NCBI GenBank assembly: GCA_964035575.1 | Contig: OZ037894.1 | Coordinates: 310,001 to 374,000, forward strand | DNA length: 64,000 nt | Source: Rhynchopus sp. YZ270_cl-10 | Lineage: Eukaryota > Euglenozoa > Diplonemea > Diplonemida > Diplonemidae | Direction: 5' to 3' | Part shown: positions 1 to 10,208 of the stretch, piece after piece | Numbering within the stretch: the first letter of the stretch is position 1 | How the letters are laid out: the number at the start of each line of letters is the position of its first letter | Translations under genes and position numbers: made by a program | Notes under the pieces: model-generated | Database searches by the model: none | Seen by the model: only the letters and a program-made list of their open reading frames with translations | What the model was told of the DNA's origin: nothing

Positions 1-23
1 CTGCGACGTGTATTCTTCTTTTA

Positions 24-90
24 AGGTGACTAAACACTAGTTCAAAACATTATGTAATCTAATCAGACTACGAGAGGCTTAGGATCATCT
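24..90 (+). repeat. CGAGAG hairpin, class A1, expanded loop
   Basis: It starts GGTGACTAA and ends CGAGAGGCTTAG then GATCATCT, as in the other A1 copies, but about 30 extra bases lie between the left arm and the loop. The outer pairing GTGA with TCAT and CTAA with TTAG is kept. Confidence 0.5.
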
Positions 91-945
91 AACAAACTCT
101 TCTTTAAGAATACTGTGAAGAAAAATTGTGACTACTCTCCCTTTGGTGGTCCAAAAATGAAACAAAAAATAACCCCCCTCTCTCAATGGGAAGGCTCTAA
201 ATCAGGTGTCAACCGATGCAAGTGGTTTAGTGATAGTGGTCGTATAATTAATAGCAAAAAAGGGCAAGAACAAACGCATCCACCCCCCTGTCGTGTGGTC
301 TCCCTTTTTTGGGTGGTATCGAGCATCCTTCTCTTGGATGTGTATTGTCGAAAACTCTCAATAAAATAAAAATAAACGAAAAACGAAAATGGAGATTAGA
401 TGAGGGGCGTGACGGCTGCGTGCAGACCATTTTGCGGTGGTGGGTGACCGTTTGCGGATTTTGCTCAAGTCTTTTTTTTTCGACGAGCTGAGTTTTTAGG
501 ACGTTTCAACTAACCCTTTCTTCTGTCACCTTGCCCGTTTGTAGACAAACAAAAAATATAGTGAATCCTCATCCTCGGATGTCTACACTAATGCAACCAA
601 GTTTTCAAACAAAACAAACGAGCAAATCAGATGCAAAAAAAAAAACAATTCTAAAATAAGAAAAAAGGAATTGGTAAAAAAAACGTCTGCAATAACGACA
701 AAAAACCCCCCTTTCTGCAGGATTACTTCTTAGGTAACATGGTACGCCCTACGAGGGGTATGTATCCTTTCAAATATATGTATCACCCCCTCCCGTGCTG
801 CACTGTCATAAAATTTTCACTGGTCAGATTACTAGTAATATCACCTGTCATGGCCGTAACGCTAATACATAATACGTGGTGTGGTTGGGGCAAATGATGT
901 ACCTGCATGTAGCCTCTTTCTGTGGAAACCGTGTGCAAAAAAAAG

Positions 946-1030
946 TGAAGTGCTTTCTGAGAGTTTCGATAACCCCGCAGAGTACGGTGCTCTTCATCCG
1001 CCGATGTACAGCGTTGCTTTGTTGCACTAT
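946..1030 (+). repeat. dispersed module E copy
   Basis: It contains GTTTCGATAACCCCGCAG, then GAGTACGG, CCGCCGATGTAC and TTGCAC in the order seen in the fuller copy at 12598-12690. It is a diverged member of the same short repeat family. Confidence 0.5.
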
Positions 1031-1747
1031 TTGAGTCACCTTGAGTGAGCGTATTATAAACTTATTTTTATTCGCCTTGCCGAATATGCGCTGCAGTGTT
1101 CTTGCATGCGCTAGGGGGGGGGCAGTGTGCATTTTTTTGGCAAAATATTTTTTTTGAGTCCCCCCTGGACTCATCTTCCCCCCTTTCATAAGATGTATAT
1201 GTGCATGTGTTCGTGAGGCACGTTCATCTTGTTCGTTTTTTTTTTGTTCTTTGTTTTTTTTTCCCCCATTTTTTTTTTAAAGATAGTGCCATCCGTTCCT
1301 TAGAGGCGTTTTGTACTTTCAACTTTCACTTTTGATTGGTGTCTGCGCACGTGCTGCACATTCATTTTTCTAGTTTTCTAGTTTTCTCTTGACTTTTTTT
1401 TTGTTTGCTTTTTTAAATACCTGATACAAGCGTAGATTTAAGGCCTGTGTTGTTGTGCTCACTGTCAGGTACTTTTCTTTTTTTTTCTTCTGTTTTTTTC
1501 TTTTTTTTTTCTTCTTTTTTTGTAACGAACATTGTCTTTGGAGGAGGGCATGCCCCCCCATCCAAAAAAAGGTACAAAAGAACTCTGTTCCTCGCGCCCC
1601 TTTTCACTATTCCTACACCCACACTTTGTACCTCAAACACCACCACCCCCCCAGCCCCTCCAGGCACAGAAGAGAAGACACCCCCCTTCTCTTTGCCGTA
1701 CACTACCACATCTCCCGTCTCTCTATCTTCCCACCGTTGCTCCCCTC

Positions 1748-3586
1748 ATGGCGTTGGGCATTGAGGGGAATGACGCTGTCGCTAAGATTGATGCAGAAGT
1801 GCAGCAGATTGTGAAGGTGCAGCGCCGCATCCGTGGTATCGTGGCGTGCGTCGACACAGGTGCCTTCACAATAGTGTCTGAGAAGTACGGCACCTTCAGC
1901 TTCGACCCCCGCTCCGTGAAGAAGAATAAGAACCACCCCGACCGGAAGCCGCAGGTGAACGACCCCTGCGAGTTCCGTCTCTCGCACCTCAACCCGCCCA
2001 CCGCAGTCAGCATCCGTGTTGCCGTGCCGAAGGAGAAGCGTGTGACACAGCCGATAGACGCCAACGACGCCTCGATACAGCGCATCTACACACACCTCGA
2101 GGCACATTGTGCACAGCACTCCGCTCTCATAGGGAACATCGTGTCTGAGGAGTTGCGGCTTTCGCTTGCGGTGCTGACACTGTTCTGCCACTGCCTGGAC
2201 TTGGTGGAGGGCACGAAGGCACTGCCTGCAAGTGTGAAGCAGATGCTGCTGCGCGACATCCCGTCGTTCCTGAACAACCCCACCCTGCCGACGGAGATGA
2301 CCAGCGAGCATGCTGCGTTCTTTGAGGCGTTCAGCGTCATCAGCGAGGTCTTTGCACAGTTTGTTCCTGACAGGCAGAGGAACATCATTCTCAGCATTCT
2401 CCGCAGTCGTGGGGATGGCATGGCGTCCTTCCAGGGACGTGAGATCATGACCCTGGAGGACCATAGGGACTATCGTATGTCCGTCGGTGGGCTTGTGTTT
2501 GATGGGTTTGGAAAGTTAGTAGATGTGTGGATGGGTGGGCGCTTCAACCCACTGCGCGCAAGCAACTCTGGGAAGAACGTTGGTGCCTTTGTGGAGAAAG
2601 TGAGTGCAATCTGCAGCTTCATTGAATACGAGATGGACACCCCAACGAACCCAGACACAGCCTTTGGTGCAGCAGTGAGCCTTCCGTACGTGAGTGGGCA
2701 GACGGAAAGCTTCAACTACGGCATTGCAGGGCGGAGCAGAAGTGGGCGCTTCCCAAAGAACCTTTGGGGACATCAGTTCGACGCCTTTGGCCTCATGATG
2801 GACACACGTGGTGCACGCACTGCTGTGCACAGCTTGAATGTGCTTTTGGAGGATGCACTGGGCCACGTGGCGGACCTGCTTGAGTTCCTGTCCCTGATGG
2901 TGGACCACCCCGATGTGTTCAGTCTCTTTGCGGTGCCGTCTTTGAACGCATGCGCCTACCTTGTGCAGCTCTACGGCAACAGCGAGGTCTTTGCGTACCC
3001 AACATCGCTCAACGCAGCGCAGGTTGCGAACCAGACTGTGCAGGACATTCTTGCGGTGGAGCACCCGCGGGAGGCGATCAGCTGGTTTTCATTCTTTTTG
3101 GAGGAGTGCAAAGGGAAGGTTGAGGAGTCGGACACGCTGACCTCACAGCTGTCTGCGACCATGGACGGGGTGCTGTCTGCTTTGCATCGTATGTGCACTG
3201 CGATTGAGTCGCATGCGCCACAGGAGGGGGCACAGGCGTCGCGCACGAAGGTGCCTGCCTACGCCCTATTTGCAGAGAAGGACGCTGCTTCTGGTGGTCA
3301 GCTCTTTGACCTGCTGGGGAAGGTCTTCACCGGCGACGATGACAAGGCAGCCCCACGCGAGACACGCCGTATCCCAGACCCCGCGCCAAGCAGCAGCGGT
3401 GCGACCACCATTGCAGACCACCTCAACTCCCGCGGACGCATCCCACTTCCGGTTGTGTCCGAGCCGCCGTCGCTCTTCGACATAGGGTCGGTCGGCACAC
3501 GCTCTGCGGTGGGCACTGCACCTACCTTGCGCGGTCAATATCGCAACAACCTGCCAGACGATTGGCGAGGCCTGCCTTCTAGCTAA
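1748..3586 (+). CDS. uncharacterised paralog A with cold-shock/OB-like N terminus
   Basis: A single-exon gene for 612 residues. I chose the ATG at 1748 because the open frame upstream has no ATG and translates a pyrimidine-rich leader. After a short unique N terminus (MALGIEGNDAVAKIDA), residues about 17-90 read RRIRGIVACVDTGAFTIVSE with a following GTFSFDPRSV. This looks like the beta-strand pattern of a cold-shock/OB fold and suggests nucleic-acid binding, which is inference. The rest is an alpha-helical, conserved body I do not recognise. It is nearly identical, in protein and DNA, to the gene at 5356-7971 except in short patches (around 2455-2535 and 3205-3300). It stops soon after the shared body, so it lacks the proline-rich and acidic tail of the other copy. 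The two genes are adjacent and in the same orientation, which fits tandem duplication followed by partial conversion. Function unknown. Confidence 0.85.
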   Translation: MALGIEGNDAVAKIDAEVQQIVKVQRRIRGIVACVDTGAFTIVSEKYGTFSFDPRSVKKNKNHPDRKPQVNDPCEFRLSHLNPPTAVSIRVAVPKEKRVTQPIDANDASIQRIYTHLEAHCAQHSALIGNIVSEELRLSLAVLTLFCHCLDLVEGTKALPASVKQMLLRDIPSFLNNPTLPTEMTSEHAAFFEAFSVISEVFAQFVPDRQRNIILSILRSRGDGMASFQGREIMTLEDHRDYRMSVGGLVFDGFGKLVDVWMGGRFNPLRASNSGKNVGAFVEKVSAICSFIEYEMDTPTNPDTAFGAAVSLPYVSGQTESFNYGIAGRSRSGRFPKNLWGHQFDAFGLMMDTRGARTAVHSLNVLLEDALGHVADLLEFLSLMVDHPDVFSLFAVPSLNACAYLVQLYGNSEVFAYPTSLNAAQVANQTVQDILAVEHPREAISWFSFFLEECKGKVEESDTLTSQLSATMDGVLSALHRMCTAIESHAPQEGAQASRTKVPAYALFAEKDAASGGQLFDLLGKVFTGDDDKAAPRETRRIPDPAPSSSGATTIADHLNSRGRIPLPVVSEPPSLFDIGSVGTRSAVGTAPTLRGQYRNNLPDDWRGLPSS

Positions 3587-5355
3587 GAGTGGAGAGTGTT
3601 GAACCGGATGTGTGAACCTATCAGTGTCTTGTATGATGTGCACAACTCCGTAGAGCAGATGACACTGCAGTTGCGGTAGTTGTTGCTTGACAGACGCTAC
3701 GTTGCGACGACACAATTATACATGCTGTACCAAGGCATGCGCCGTCCCGTGCGTCTGCGATCATGCAATGTTTCCGTAAGGACAGCGTTCACACCTCACT
3801 GTACTGGGTATATGACATTGCAGTGGCACCACAGTTATGGTCTGTCATCGATGGTGTCTGCTCTACGTAGGAAGTAATCAACAAACGTCTTTTGTGTATG
3901 AGGTGTGCGAACGTTCACAGAATGTGTTGAGACAGTTGTCTGGCATTGTTGAGGCAGGTCGCGCTGTGCTCAGCGAAGCGTGTTGCTAAGGTGAGTGTGT
4001 TGTCCGCAGAGACCATATCAAAGCGGCTCCAGCAGTGTACAGATGCTGCGCAGGCTTCAGCCAAATTATTTTGCGCAGGACGACGTGCACTGGATGTCAT
4101 GATGACACGTGGTTGTTCCGTATGTGTACGGAAACCAAGGGGGCAGAGCTACTCACGCAGCTTGCGTTTATATGTGCCACCGATGACGTGACACTCCTAT
4201 GTGAGCAGGGTGATCATATCTGGAGACGCGGTGCGGGCTAGTGTGCACTGATAATATCGTGCACTGTGCCCCACACCTCTTTTGGCGACGTGACTGTTGA
4301 TACGGTGTGCAGTTGGGTTTTGCGTTGGGCATGACAAGATACTGAAAAACCAATTTGTTTTTTTTAGCGGGATCGTCCTGGCAAATTGTATCGCTCGCTT
4401 AGATGTGTACACAGTGAGGCATATTCGTTTATCAGCGTTTCTTACGGATACCTACGCACATTGAGAGGCTTAGGCTCTTATTCCAACTTTTCTCCTTTTT
4501 TATTTGTCCTTAGTTTATTGCAATCCTATTTCACCCCAACCCCTTATTATTTTTCATAGGTCGAGCGGGTTGTGTACCACCCCCGTTCGCTATAACGATG
4601 TGTGCGCACGAGAGGGCACATATCACAAAGTATATCTTTGTTTTTTCTTGTTCTTTGTTCTTGCTCTTTCCTCGTACCTGGTCCCCCGTTATCTCTGTAC
4701 ACTGATGACTTCCTCCTTGTGGGGCATGTTACAAGCCTGAGAGATGCATACCACCTGCAGTACGCGTTTTACTTAATAAAGTTTCCCCCACCCCACCCCA
4801 TCCCCTCTGTCCCGCTTCCTGCTTCAGTGGTGCTAACTTCTTCGAAAGGACGGTGCTCCTGTATAAAGAATGTTCATCAGTACAAAAAATGAAGAAAAGA
4901 ACAAAATGAAAAAAGCGAAAAAAAATGGAGCTTGCAATCAGTAGCAGCGACACATATTCCAACGCGTTGTCACAAAAAAGCAAAACAAACAAAGCAAAAA
5001 AAAAAAAAACGTCACGCCTAAAGATTAGGTAGCAGTGAAAAAGCAAAGTCTTTATCCTTCTCTAGAAAATCCTTCACTTTTCTTAAACCTTCTACACACC
5101 TCTCATCGACTGTCACAGAACTGTGACCCCACCCTTGGTGTCTTATTCTTGCCAGAGGGAACTCATCGCGGGTTTTCTGTTGGCAGAATCTGAAACATTT
5201 CTGGTTTTCTTACCCCCTTTTTGCCCCGTCTTTTGATTTAAAAAAAACCACTATTCCCGCCAGGCACAAAAGAAGAGAAGACAGCTCCTTTCTCTTTGCC
5301 ATACACACTACCCCTCTCCCCTCCCCGTTCCTCCCCCGGACACACCGTTTTCAAA
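3587..5355. other. intergenic region between the two paralogs
   Basis: From 3587 to about 4440 the DNA has coding-like composition and almost no homopolymers, unlike other spacers here, but no long frame. It could be a long 3' UTR or a decayed gene. From 4440 the usual T-rich repeat DNA returns, with a hairpin remnant near 4455-4480 and a good hairpin at 4597-4626. Bases from about 5260 match the leader of the paralog at 1748. Confidence 0.6.
4597..4626 (+). repeat. CGAGAG hairpin, class A2
   Basis: Left arm GATGTGTGC, loop with CGAGAG, right arm GCACAT followed by ATCAC. The stem TGTGC/GCACA is intact and a T-rich tract follows. Confidence 0.6.
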
Positions 5356-7971
5356 ATGACGACTGCAAAGCCTGCAGCAGAGGCTGCGGCGGGTGTTGAG
5401 GCGAAGAAGAACAAAAACACCAACACCAACAACACCAGTACCCCTGCAGCTGCGAAGGATGCAGAAGAGGGCAGTACTGCTGCAGCGCCCGTCGCTGGAG
5501 AGGCTGTAGCCCCGCAGAAGAAGGGCAAGCGGCAGAAGCAAAAGGCAGATGACGACAACGACGACACAAGCAGCAACAGCCCAAGCAACGCGTCCACACG
5601 CGTCTCCCCAGAAGTGCAGCAGATTGTGAAGGTGCAGCGCCGCATCCGTGGTATCGTGGCATGCGTCGACACAGGTGCCTTCACAATAGTGTCTGAGAAG
5701 TACGGCACCTTCAGCTTCGACCCCCGCTCCGTGAAGAAGAATAAGAACCACCCCGACCGGAAGCCGCAGGTGAACGACCCCTGCGAGTTCCGTCTCTCGC
5801 ACCTCAACCCGCCCACCGCAGTCAGCATCCGTGTTGCCGTGCCGAAGGAGAAGCGTGTGACACAGCCGATAGACGCCAACGACGCCTCGATACAGCGCAT
5901 CTACACACACCTCGAGGCACATTGTGCACAGCACTCCGCTCTCATAGGGAACATTGTGTCTGAGGAGTTGCGGCTTTCGCTTGCGGTGCTGACACTGTTC
6001 TGCCACTGCCTGGACTTGGTGGAGGGCACGAAGGCACTGCCTGCAAGTGTGAAGCAGATGCTGCTGCGCGACATCCCGTCGTTCCTGAACAACCCCACCC
6101 TGCCGACGGAGGTGACCAGCGAGCATGCTGCGTTCTTTGAGGCGTTCAGCGTCATCAGCGAGGTCTTTGCACAGTTTGTTCCTGACAGGCAGAGGAACAT
6201 CATTCTCAGCATTCTCCGCAGTCGTGGGGATGGCATGGCGTCCTTCCAGGGACGTGAGATCATGACTCTGGAGGACCACAAAGAGTACCGTATGCTTGTG
6301 GGTGGGCTTGTGTCTGACGGTTTCGCAAAGGTTGTGGACGTCTGGCTGGGTGGGCGCTTCAACCCACTGCGTGCAAGCAACTCTGGGAAGAACGTTGGTG
6401 CCTTTGTGGAGAAGGTGAGTGCAATCTGCAGCTTCATTGAATACGAGATGGACGCACCAACGAACCCAGACACAGCCTTTGGTGCAGCAGTGAGCCTTCC
6501 GTACGTGAGTGGACAGACGGAAAGCTTCAACTACGGCATTGCAGGGCGGAGCAGAAGTGGGCGCTTCCCAAAGAACCTTTGGGGACATCAGTTCGACGCC
6601 TTTGGCCTCATGATGGACACACGTGGTGCACGCACTGCTGTGCACAGCTTGAATGTGCTTTTGGAGGATGCCCTGGGCCACGTGGCGGACTTGCTTGAGT
6701 TCCTGTCCCTGATGGTGGACCACCCCGATGTGTTCAGTCTCTTTGCGGTGCCGTCTTTGAACGCATGCGCCTACCTTGTGCAGCTCTACGGCAACAGCGA
6801 GGTCTTTGCGTACCCAACATCGCTCAACGCAGCGCAGGTTGCGAACCAGACTGTGCAGGACATTCTTGCGGTGGAGCACCCGCGGGAGGCGATCAGCTGG
6901 TTTTCGTTCTTTTTGGAGGAGTGCAAAGGGAAGGTTGAGGAGTCGGACACGCTGACCTCACAGCTGTCTGCGACCATGGACGGGGTGCTGTCTGCTTTGC
7001 GTCGTATGGGCACTGCGATTGAGTCGCATGCGCCACAGGAGGAGGAGGTGCCGCAGACAAAGTCGCTCACACGCGCACTGCTTGCCGAGCAAGGTGCGGC
7101 GTTGGGAGGAAAGCTTCTGTACAGCATGCTCGACTCTCTGGGGAAGGTCTTCACCGGCGACGACGACAAGGCAGCCCCACGCGAGACACGCCGCATCCCA
7201 GACCCCGCGCCAAGCAGCAGCGGTGCGACCACCATTGCAGACCACCTCAACTCCCGCGGACGCATCCCACTTCCGGTTGTGTCCGAGCCGCCGTCACTTC
7301 TCGACGACACCGAATCGATCAGCACACGCTCCGTGACCAGCACAGCACCTACCCTACGCAACCGCAAAGACAACAACCGCACCGACACCTACCGAAAGGC
7401 ACCTGGTGCCGGCGTCGGCCCTCCTCTCGAGACCACCGCTGGCGGCGCTGTCCGCCAACGAGCGACCATCCCTCTACCACGCGTCCCTCTCCCCAGCCCA
7501 CAACCACCCACCAACACCCCGCAACCGGTCCGTCAAGCGACCCACACACCTTACCCCGATGCCGCACCGAAGGGGACAATGGACTACCTCACAAACGTTG
7601 CGAGAGGGTGGCTGGGGTACTCCTCAGTGGAAAGCTCATGCGAAGAGTCGTTCGGAAGCTTCTACGAAGAGTCTCTGGGGATGGGCACGGCAGCGCACGC
7701 TGGTAGCAGTGGTGATACAGACGCCTCCCCTAGCCCGGTACCCACAGATGACACAACCTTCTGGCGCCACGGAGAAGAAGAAGAAGAAGAAGACGACCAA
7801 GAAGAAGAAGGCAACCCCATCCTCAGTGTCGACGCCCCCGAGGAACGGTGTGAAGAGGAAGCTGTGGACGGGGTCCCAAACAGCACCGGAACTCTAGCAA
7901 GGCAACGGTCCACCAGTTTGCTTGGGCCCTCCTCGATTACAGGTGGGGTAAACAGATCGATGACGCCATAA
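5356..7971 (+). CDS. uncharacterised paralog B, long form with acidic C terminus
   Basis: A single-exon gene for 871 residues, with ATG at 5356 in the context TCAAAATGAC just after a pyrimidine tract. Residues 1-85 are low complexity, rich in A, K, N and T. From VQQIVKVQRRIRG (about residue 86) it is almost the same protein as the gene at 1748-3586, including the cold-shock/OB-like segment with VDTGAFTIVSEKYGTFSF. After the shared body it gains about 220 residues absent from paralog A: a proline/threonine-rich linker, a segment MDYLTNVARGWLGY and an acidic run of glutamates near residue 815. The tail looks disordered. Upstream DNA also matches the leader of paralog A, so the duplication covered promoter or leader sequence. 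I do not recognise the family. Nucleic-acid binding is a guess from the N-terminal fold pattern. Confidence 0.87.
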   Translation: MTTAKPAAEAAAGVEAKKNKNTNTNNTSTPAAAKDAEEGSTAAAPVAGEAVAPQKKGKRQKQKADDDNDDTSSNSPSNASTRVSPEVQQIVKVQRRIRGIVACVDTGAFTIVSEKYGTFSFDPRSVKKNKNHPDRKPQVNDPCEFRLSHLNPPTAVSIRVAVPKEKRVTQPIDANDASIQRIYTHLEAHCAQHSALIGNIVSEELRLSLAVLTLFCHCLDLVEGTKALPASVKQMLLRDIPSFLNNPTLPTEVTSEHAAFFEAFSVISEVFAQFVPDRQRNIILSILRSRGDGMASFQGREIMTLEDHKEYRMLVGGLVSDGFAKVVDVWLGGRFNPLRASNSGKNVGAFVEKVSAICSFIEYEMDAPTNPDTAFGAAVSLPYVSGQTESFNYGIAGRSRSGRFPKNLWGHQFDAFGLMMDTRGARTAVHSLNVLLEDALGHVADLLEFLSLMVDHPDVFSLFAVPSLNACAYLVQLYGNSEVFAYPTSLNAAQVANQTVQDILAVEHPREAISWFSFFLEECKGKVEESDTLTSQLSATMDGVLSALRRMGTAIESHAPQEEEVPQTKSLTRALLAEQGAALGGKLLYSMLDSLGKVFTGDDDKAAPRETRRIPDPAPSSSGATTIADHLNSRGRIPLPVVSEPPSLLDDTESISTRSVTSTAPTLRNRKDNNRTDTYRKAPGAGVGPPLETTAGGAVRQRATIPLPRVPLPSPQPPTNTPQPVRQATHTPYPDAAPKGTMDYLTNVARGWLGYSSVESSCEESFGSFYEESLGMGTAAHAGSSGDTDASPSPVPTDDTTFWRHGEEEEEEDDQEEEGNPILSVDAPEERCEEEAVDGVPNSTGTLARQRSTSLLGPSSITGGVNRSMTP

Positions 7972-8540
7972 GCATTGGGCATATTTTTTTTTTTTGGGGT
8001 CTGGGGGCAATTTGGGAGAAGGGGAATCTGGGGGTGGGGGAATAGGAGATAGGCAGTTCCTCGGAGCTGAATTGCCTAGTGGGGGGAAGGGGGGGGGATC
8101 TTAGGGGGGGATGGTCAAGGACCACACAGCAGACCAGTGTGTGTGTGTGTGTTTGAAAGCAATTGTGGGCATTTCCAATGAGAGGTACATTGTCCAAAAG
8201 TGTGTGTGTGTATGTGTGACACAAAATTCCACTTGCCAAAATCTTTTTCGTAGCGGAGTGCGTATTAGACAATCGTTTTCATTTTTATTTTTTGAGAGAA
8301 CGAATGGAAGAGAAAAAAAAATCCTCGAAAAAAACGTGTCATATTTGCGATGGACAAAAAGGAGAAATTGAAAGAAAAAAAAATTCAAAATTCAAAAATC
8401 AAAAAAAAGTGCGAGGAGGGAGCGAGAGATAATTGAAGTGCAAAAAAAAGGGGGGAGAGCTGAGAGGGTGCCAATCAAAAAACGATACTATTATGTATGG
8501 GGGAGAGAGAGAGAGACAGAGAAAAAAGAGAAAAGAGGCT

Positions 8541-8578
<38 letters not shown>
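8541..8578. repeat. long poly-T tract
   Basis: An uninterrupted run of T of about 38 bases, the longest in the window. It may vary in length or be an assembly approximation. Confidence 0.8.
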
Positions 8579-8580
<2 letters not shown>

Positions 8581-8792
8581 TTGGTTTTAGAAGCTATTCT
8601 TGTGTTCTTTCTTTCTTTCATTTTTTTTTTTTTAAATCAGTTCTATTCGCGGTCCTTTACCCCCCCTCCAAAACTATCATATCCATTTCCCCCTCTTTTT
8701 ATTCGGCTATATATTAGCCGCTCATTATGAGAATGAGGGACCACCCCTCATTCCTCCTCCCCACTTGAGCTGTCTTTCAGCTTTTCTGATGT

Positions 8793-8821
8793 GATGTGTA
8801 CACGAGAGGGCACATCCATCT
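8793..8821 (+). repeat. CGAGAG hairpin, class A2
   Basis: GATGTGTACA, then CGAGAGGG, then CACAT and CCATCT. The bulge bases are TC instead of TT, and the outer GATG/CATC pairing is kept. Confidence 0.62.
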
Positions 8822-9077
8822 TGCAAAAAAAATCCTATTTTTTCCCAAAAAAAAAAAAAAAAAAAAAAAAACGTACACAGCGTATCCCTTCATCAGAAGA
8901 AGTGGAGCAGGGATATGGGGTGTTGTGTGGAGGGGGGGGGGGAAAGAAAGAAAGAAAAAAAGTTGAGATGTGGAATGTGGTTCTGTTCTTGTATGTCTTA
9001 TTTTTTTTCTCAAGGGAGGTGATTTTTGCCTGTTTACTTTGTTGTTTTTTTTACCCTATTGGTGCTTTCGGAAGTCG

Positions 9078-9175
9078 GTCAACGACCTGTCAGCGACGTG
9101 TCACGACCTGTCGGCGACCTGTCAATATCAGGGTGTGTGTATAGAGTCCCTGTGTCAGCGACCTGTCAATATCGA
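9078..9175. repeat. short repeats of CGACCTGTC
   Basis: The unit CGACCTGTC, with a CGACGTGTC variant, occurs four times within 9078-9125. GCGACCTGTCAATATC then recurs after about 40 bases. No flanking inverted repeats were seen. Confidence 0.65.
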
Positions 9176-9672
9176 CCCCTCCCGGAGCACAACCTATGCA
9201 TTTATTTAAACCCCTCCCCCTTTGATTGTGAGGTTTACAATTTACTTTTAAAGTGTGTACCTTTACTTGCTTTTAGCATCGCTGTGAGATGGGGGTATAT
9301 GGGTTGTGGCTGTATGATGATTGCCCATTCATAATACATAATACACACCACAATACAGCTGTAGTGGGATGTGTATTGCCGTATTCGTAAAAATTATCGG
9401 TGGTCAATGATAGATGAAATGGAATAACGCATTTTCAGAGGCGGCACACACCTGGCCTACAACGCCTTCTTTTGCATACACAGCAAAGGGCGTCCATGCT
9501 GCATGAGGCAGTCATCAATCTTACAAGTTTTTCGTTTCGTTATTAAAAAATATTGTGCTTGCACTAAACCCCGCCTACACTGTATAGGTAATCGTATAAA
9601 AGAAAGCATCTGGCCTCAGAGTTCTATTAAAAAAGTCTCAGTTGATCGTTTTACAAAGGACCCACATTCCTA

Positions 9673-10208
9673 CTGGGGGGGGGCTAATAAAGTATACGGT
9701 GCTAATAAAGTATACGGGGGTAATAAAGTATACGGTGCGGAAACCCATTTTGAGCGTGGAAATCTGTGAAATAAAGTATACGGTTTTTGTGTACATTTTT
9801 CTTACTAAAATTTTTTTACAGCATTTTTTGCACAAAAAATCGAAAAATTTTTTTTTTGATTTCGGTGGTCCGGATTCTGTGCGTGCTGTGATGGGGTCAC
9901 TTTGCGCTGAGAAATGAGTATTTTTGACCTAAAACGCGTGTATCAGTTTTTACACGATTGGTGCTGATAGGGTTCAGATTTGTGAAAATTTAAGTCACCA
10001 AAAAATTGTTCATTTTTCCACATTGACCCCACCACTGGCTGGGATTGGCCCAAAAATGTCAATGGTGGTGTTTTCGCGAGGTTTCGGCCACTAGAAGCCC
10101 CAAAATAACAGTGATTTTTTTTTTTTTTTCCCCTTTTCGTTTTTTGGCCATTTAAGCAGTAATTCCCGCCGAATAAAGTATACGTATACTTTAATAGCTC
10201 CCCCCCAG
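9673..10208. mobile_element. Tc1/mariner-like non-autonomous element (MITE), CTGGGGGG ends
   Basis: Left end TACTGGGGGGGGGCTAATAA and right end TTAATAGCTCCCCCCCAGTA form inverted termini flanked by TA, the target duplication expected for Tc1/mariner. AATAAAGTATACG is repeated three times near the left end and once inverted near the right end. No transposase frame is present, so it must move in trans. The middle (9970-10060) is a block shared with the element at 15753-16180, with 58447-58540 and with the interrupted copy at 50159/51080. Family assignment rests on ends and TA only. Confidence 0.75.

Larger units (their letters stand above)
1..1747. other. intergenic region before the first gene
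   Basis: No supportable gene. The stretch is rich in T and A runs and short open frames of low complexity. It holds an expanded copy of the CGAGAG hairpin (24-90), a partial B module (583-610) and an E-module copy (946-1030). From about 1610 it becomes pyrimidine-rich. The segment from about 1650 resembles the leader of the paralogous gene at 5356, so the two genes share their 5' flank as well as their coding region. Confidence 0.7.
7972..9670. other. intergenic region with homopolymers
   Basis: No gene. It contains G-rich patches just after the stop, two GT-rich patches (8139-8215), a T run of about 38 (8541-8578), an A run (8849-8872), a hairpin (8793-8821) and a block of CGACCTGTC repeats (9078-9175). 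Confidence 0.7.

Noticed and set aside
1532-1747. N-terminal extension of paralog A
   Set aside because: No ATG. It reads a pyrimidine-rich leader homologous to the non-coding leader of paralog B.
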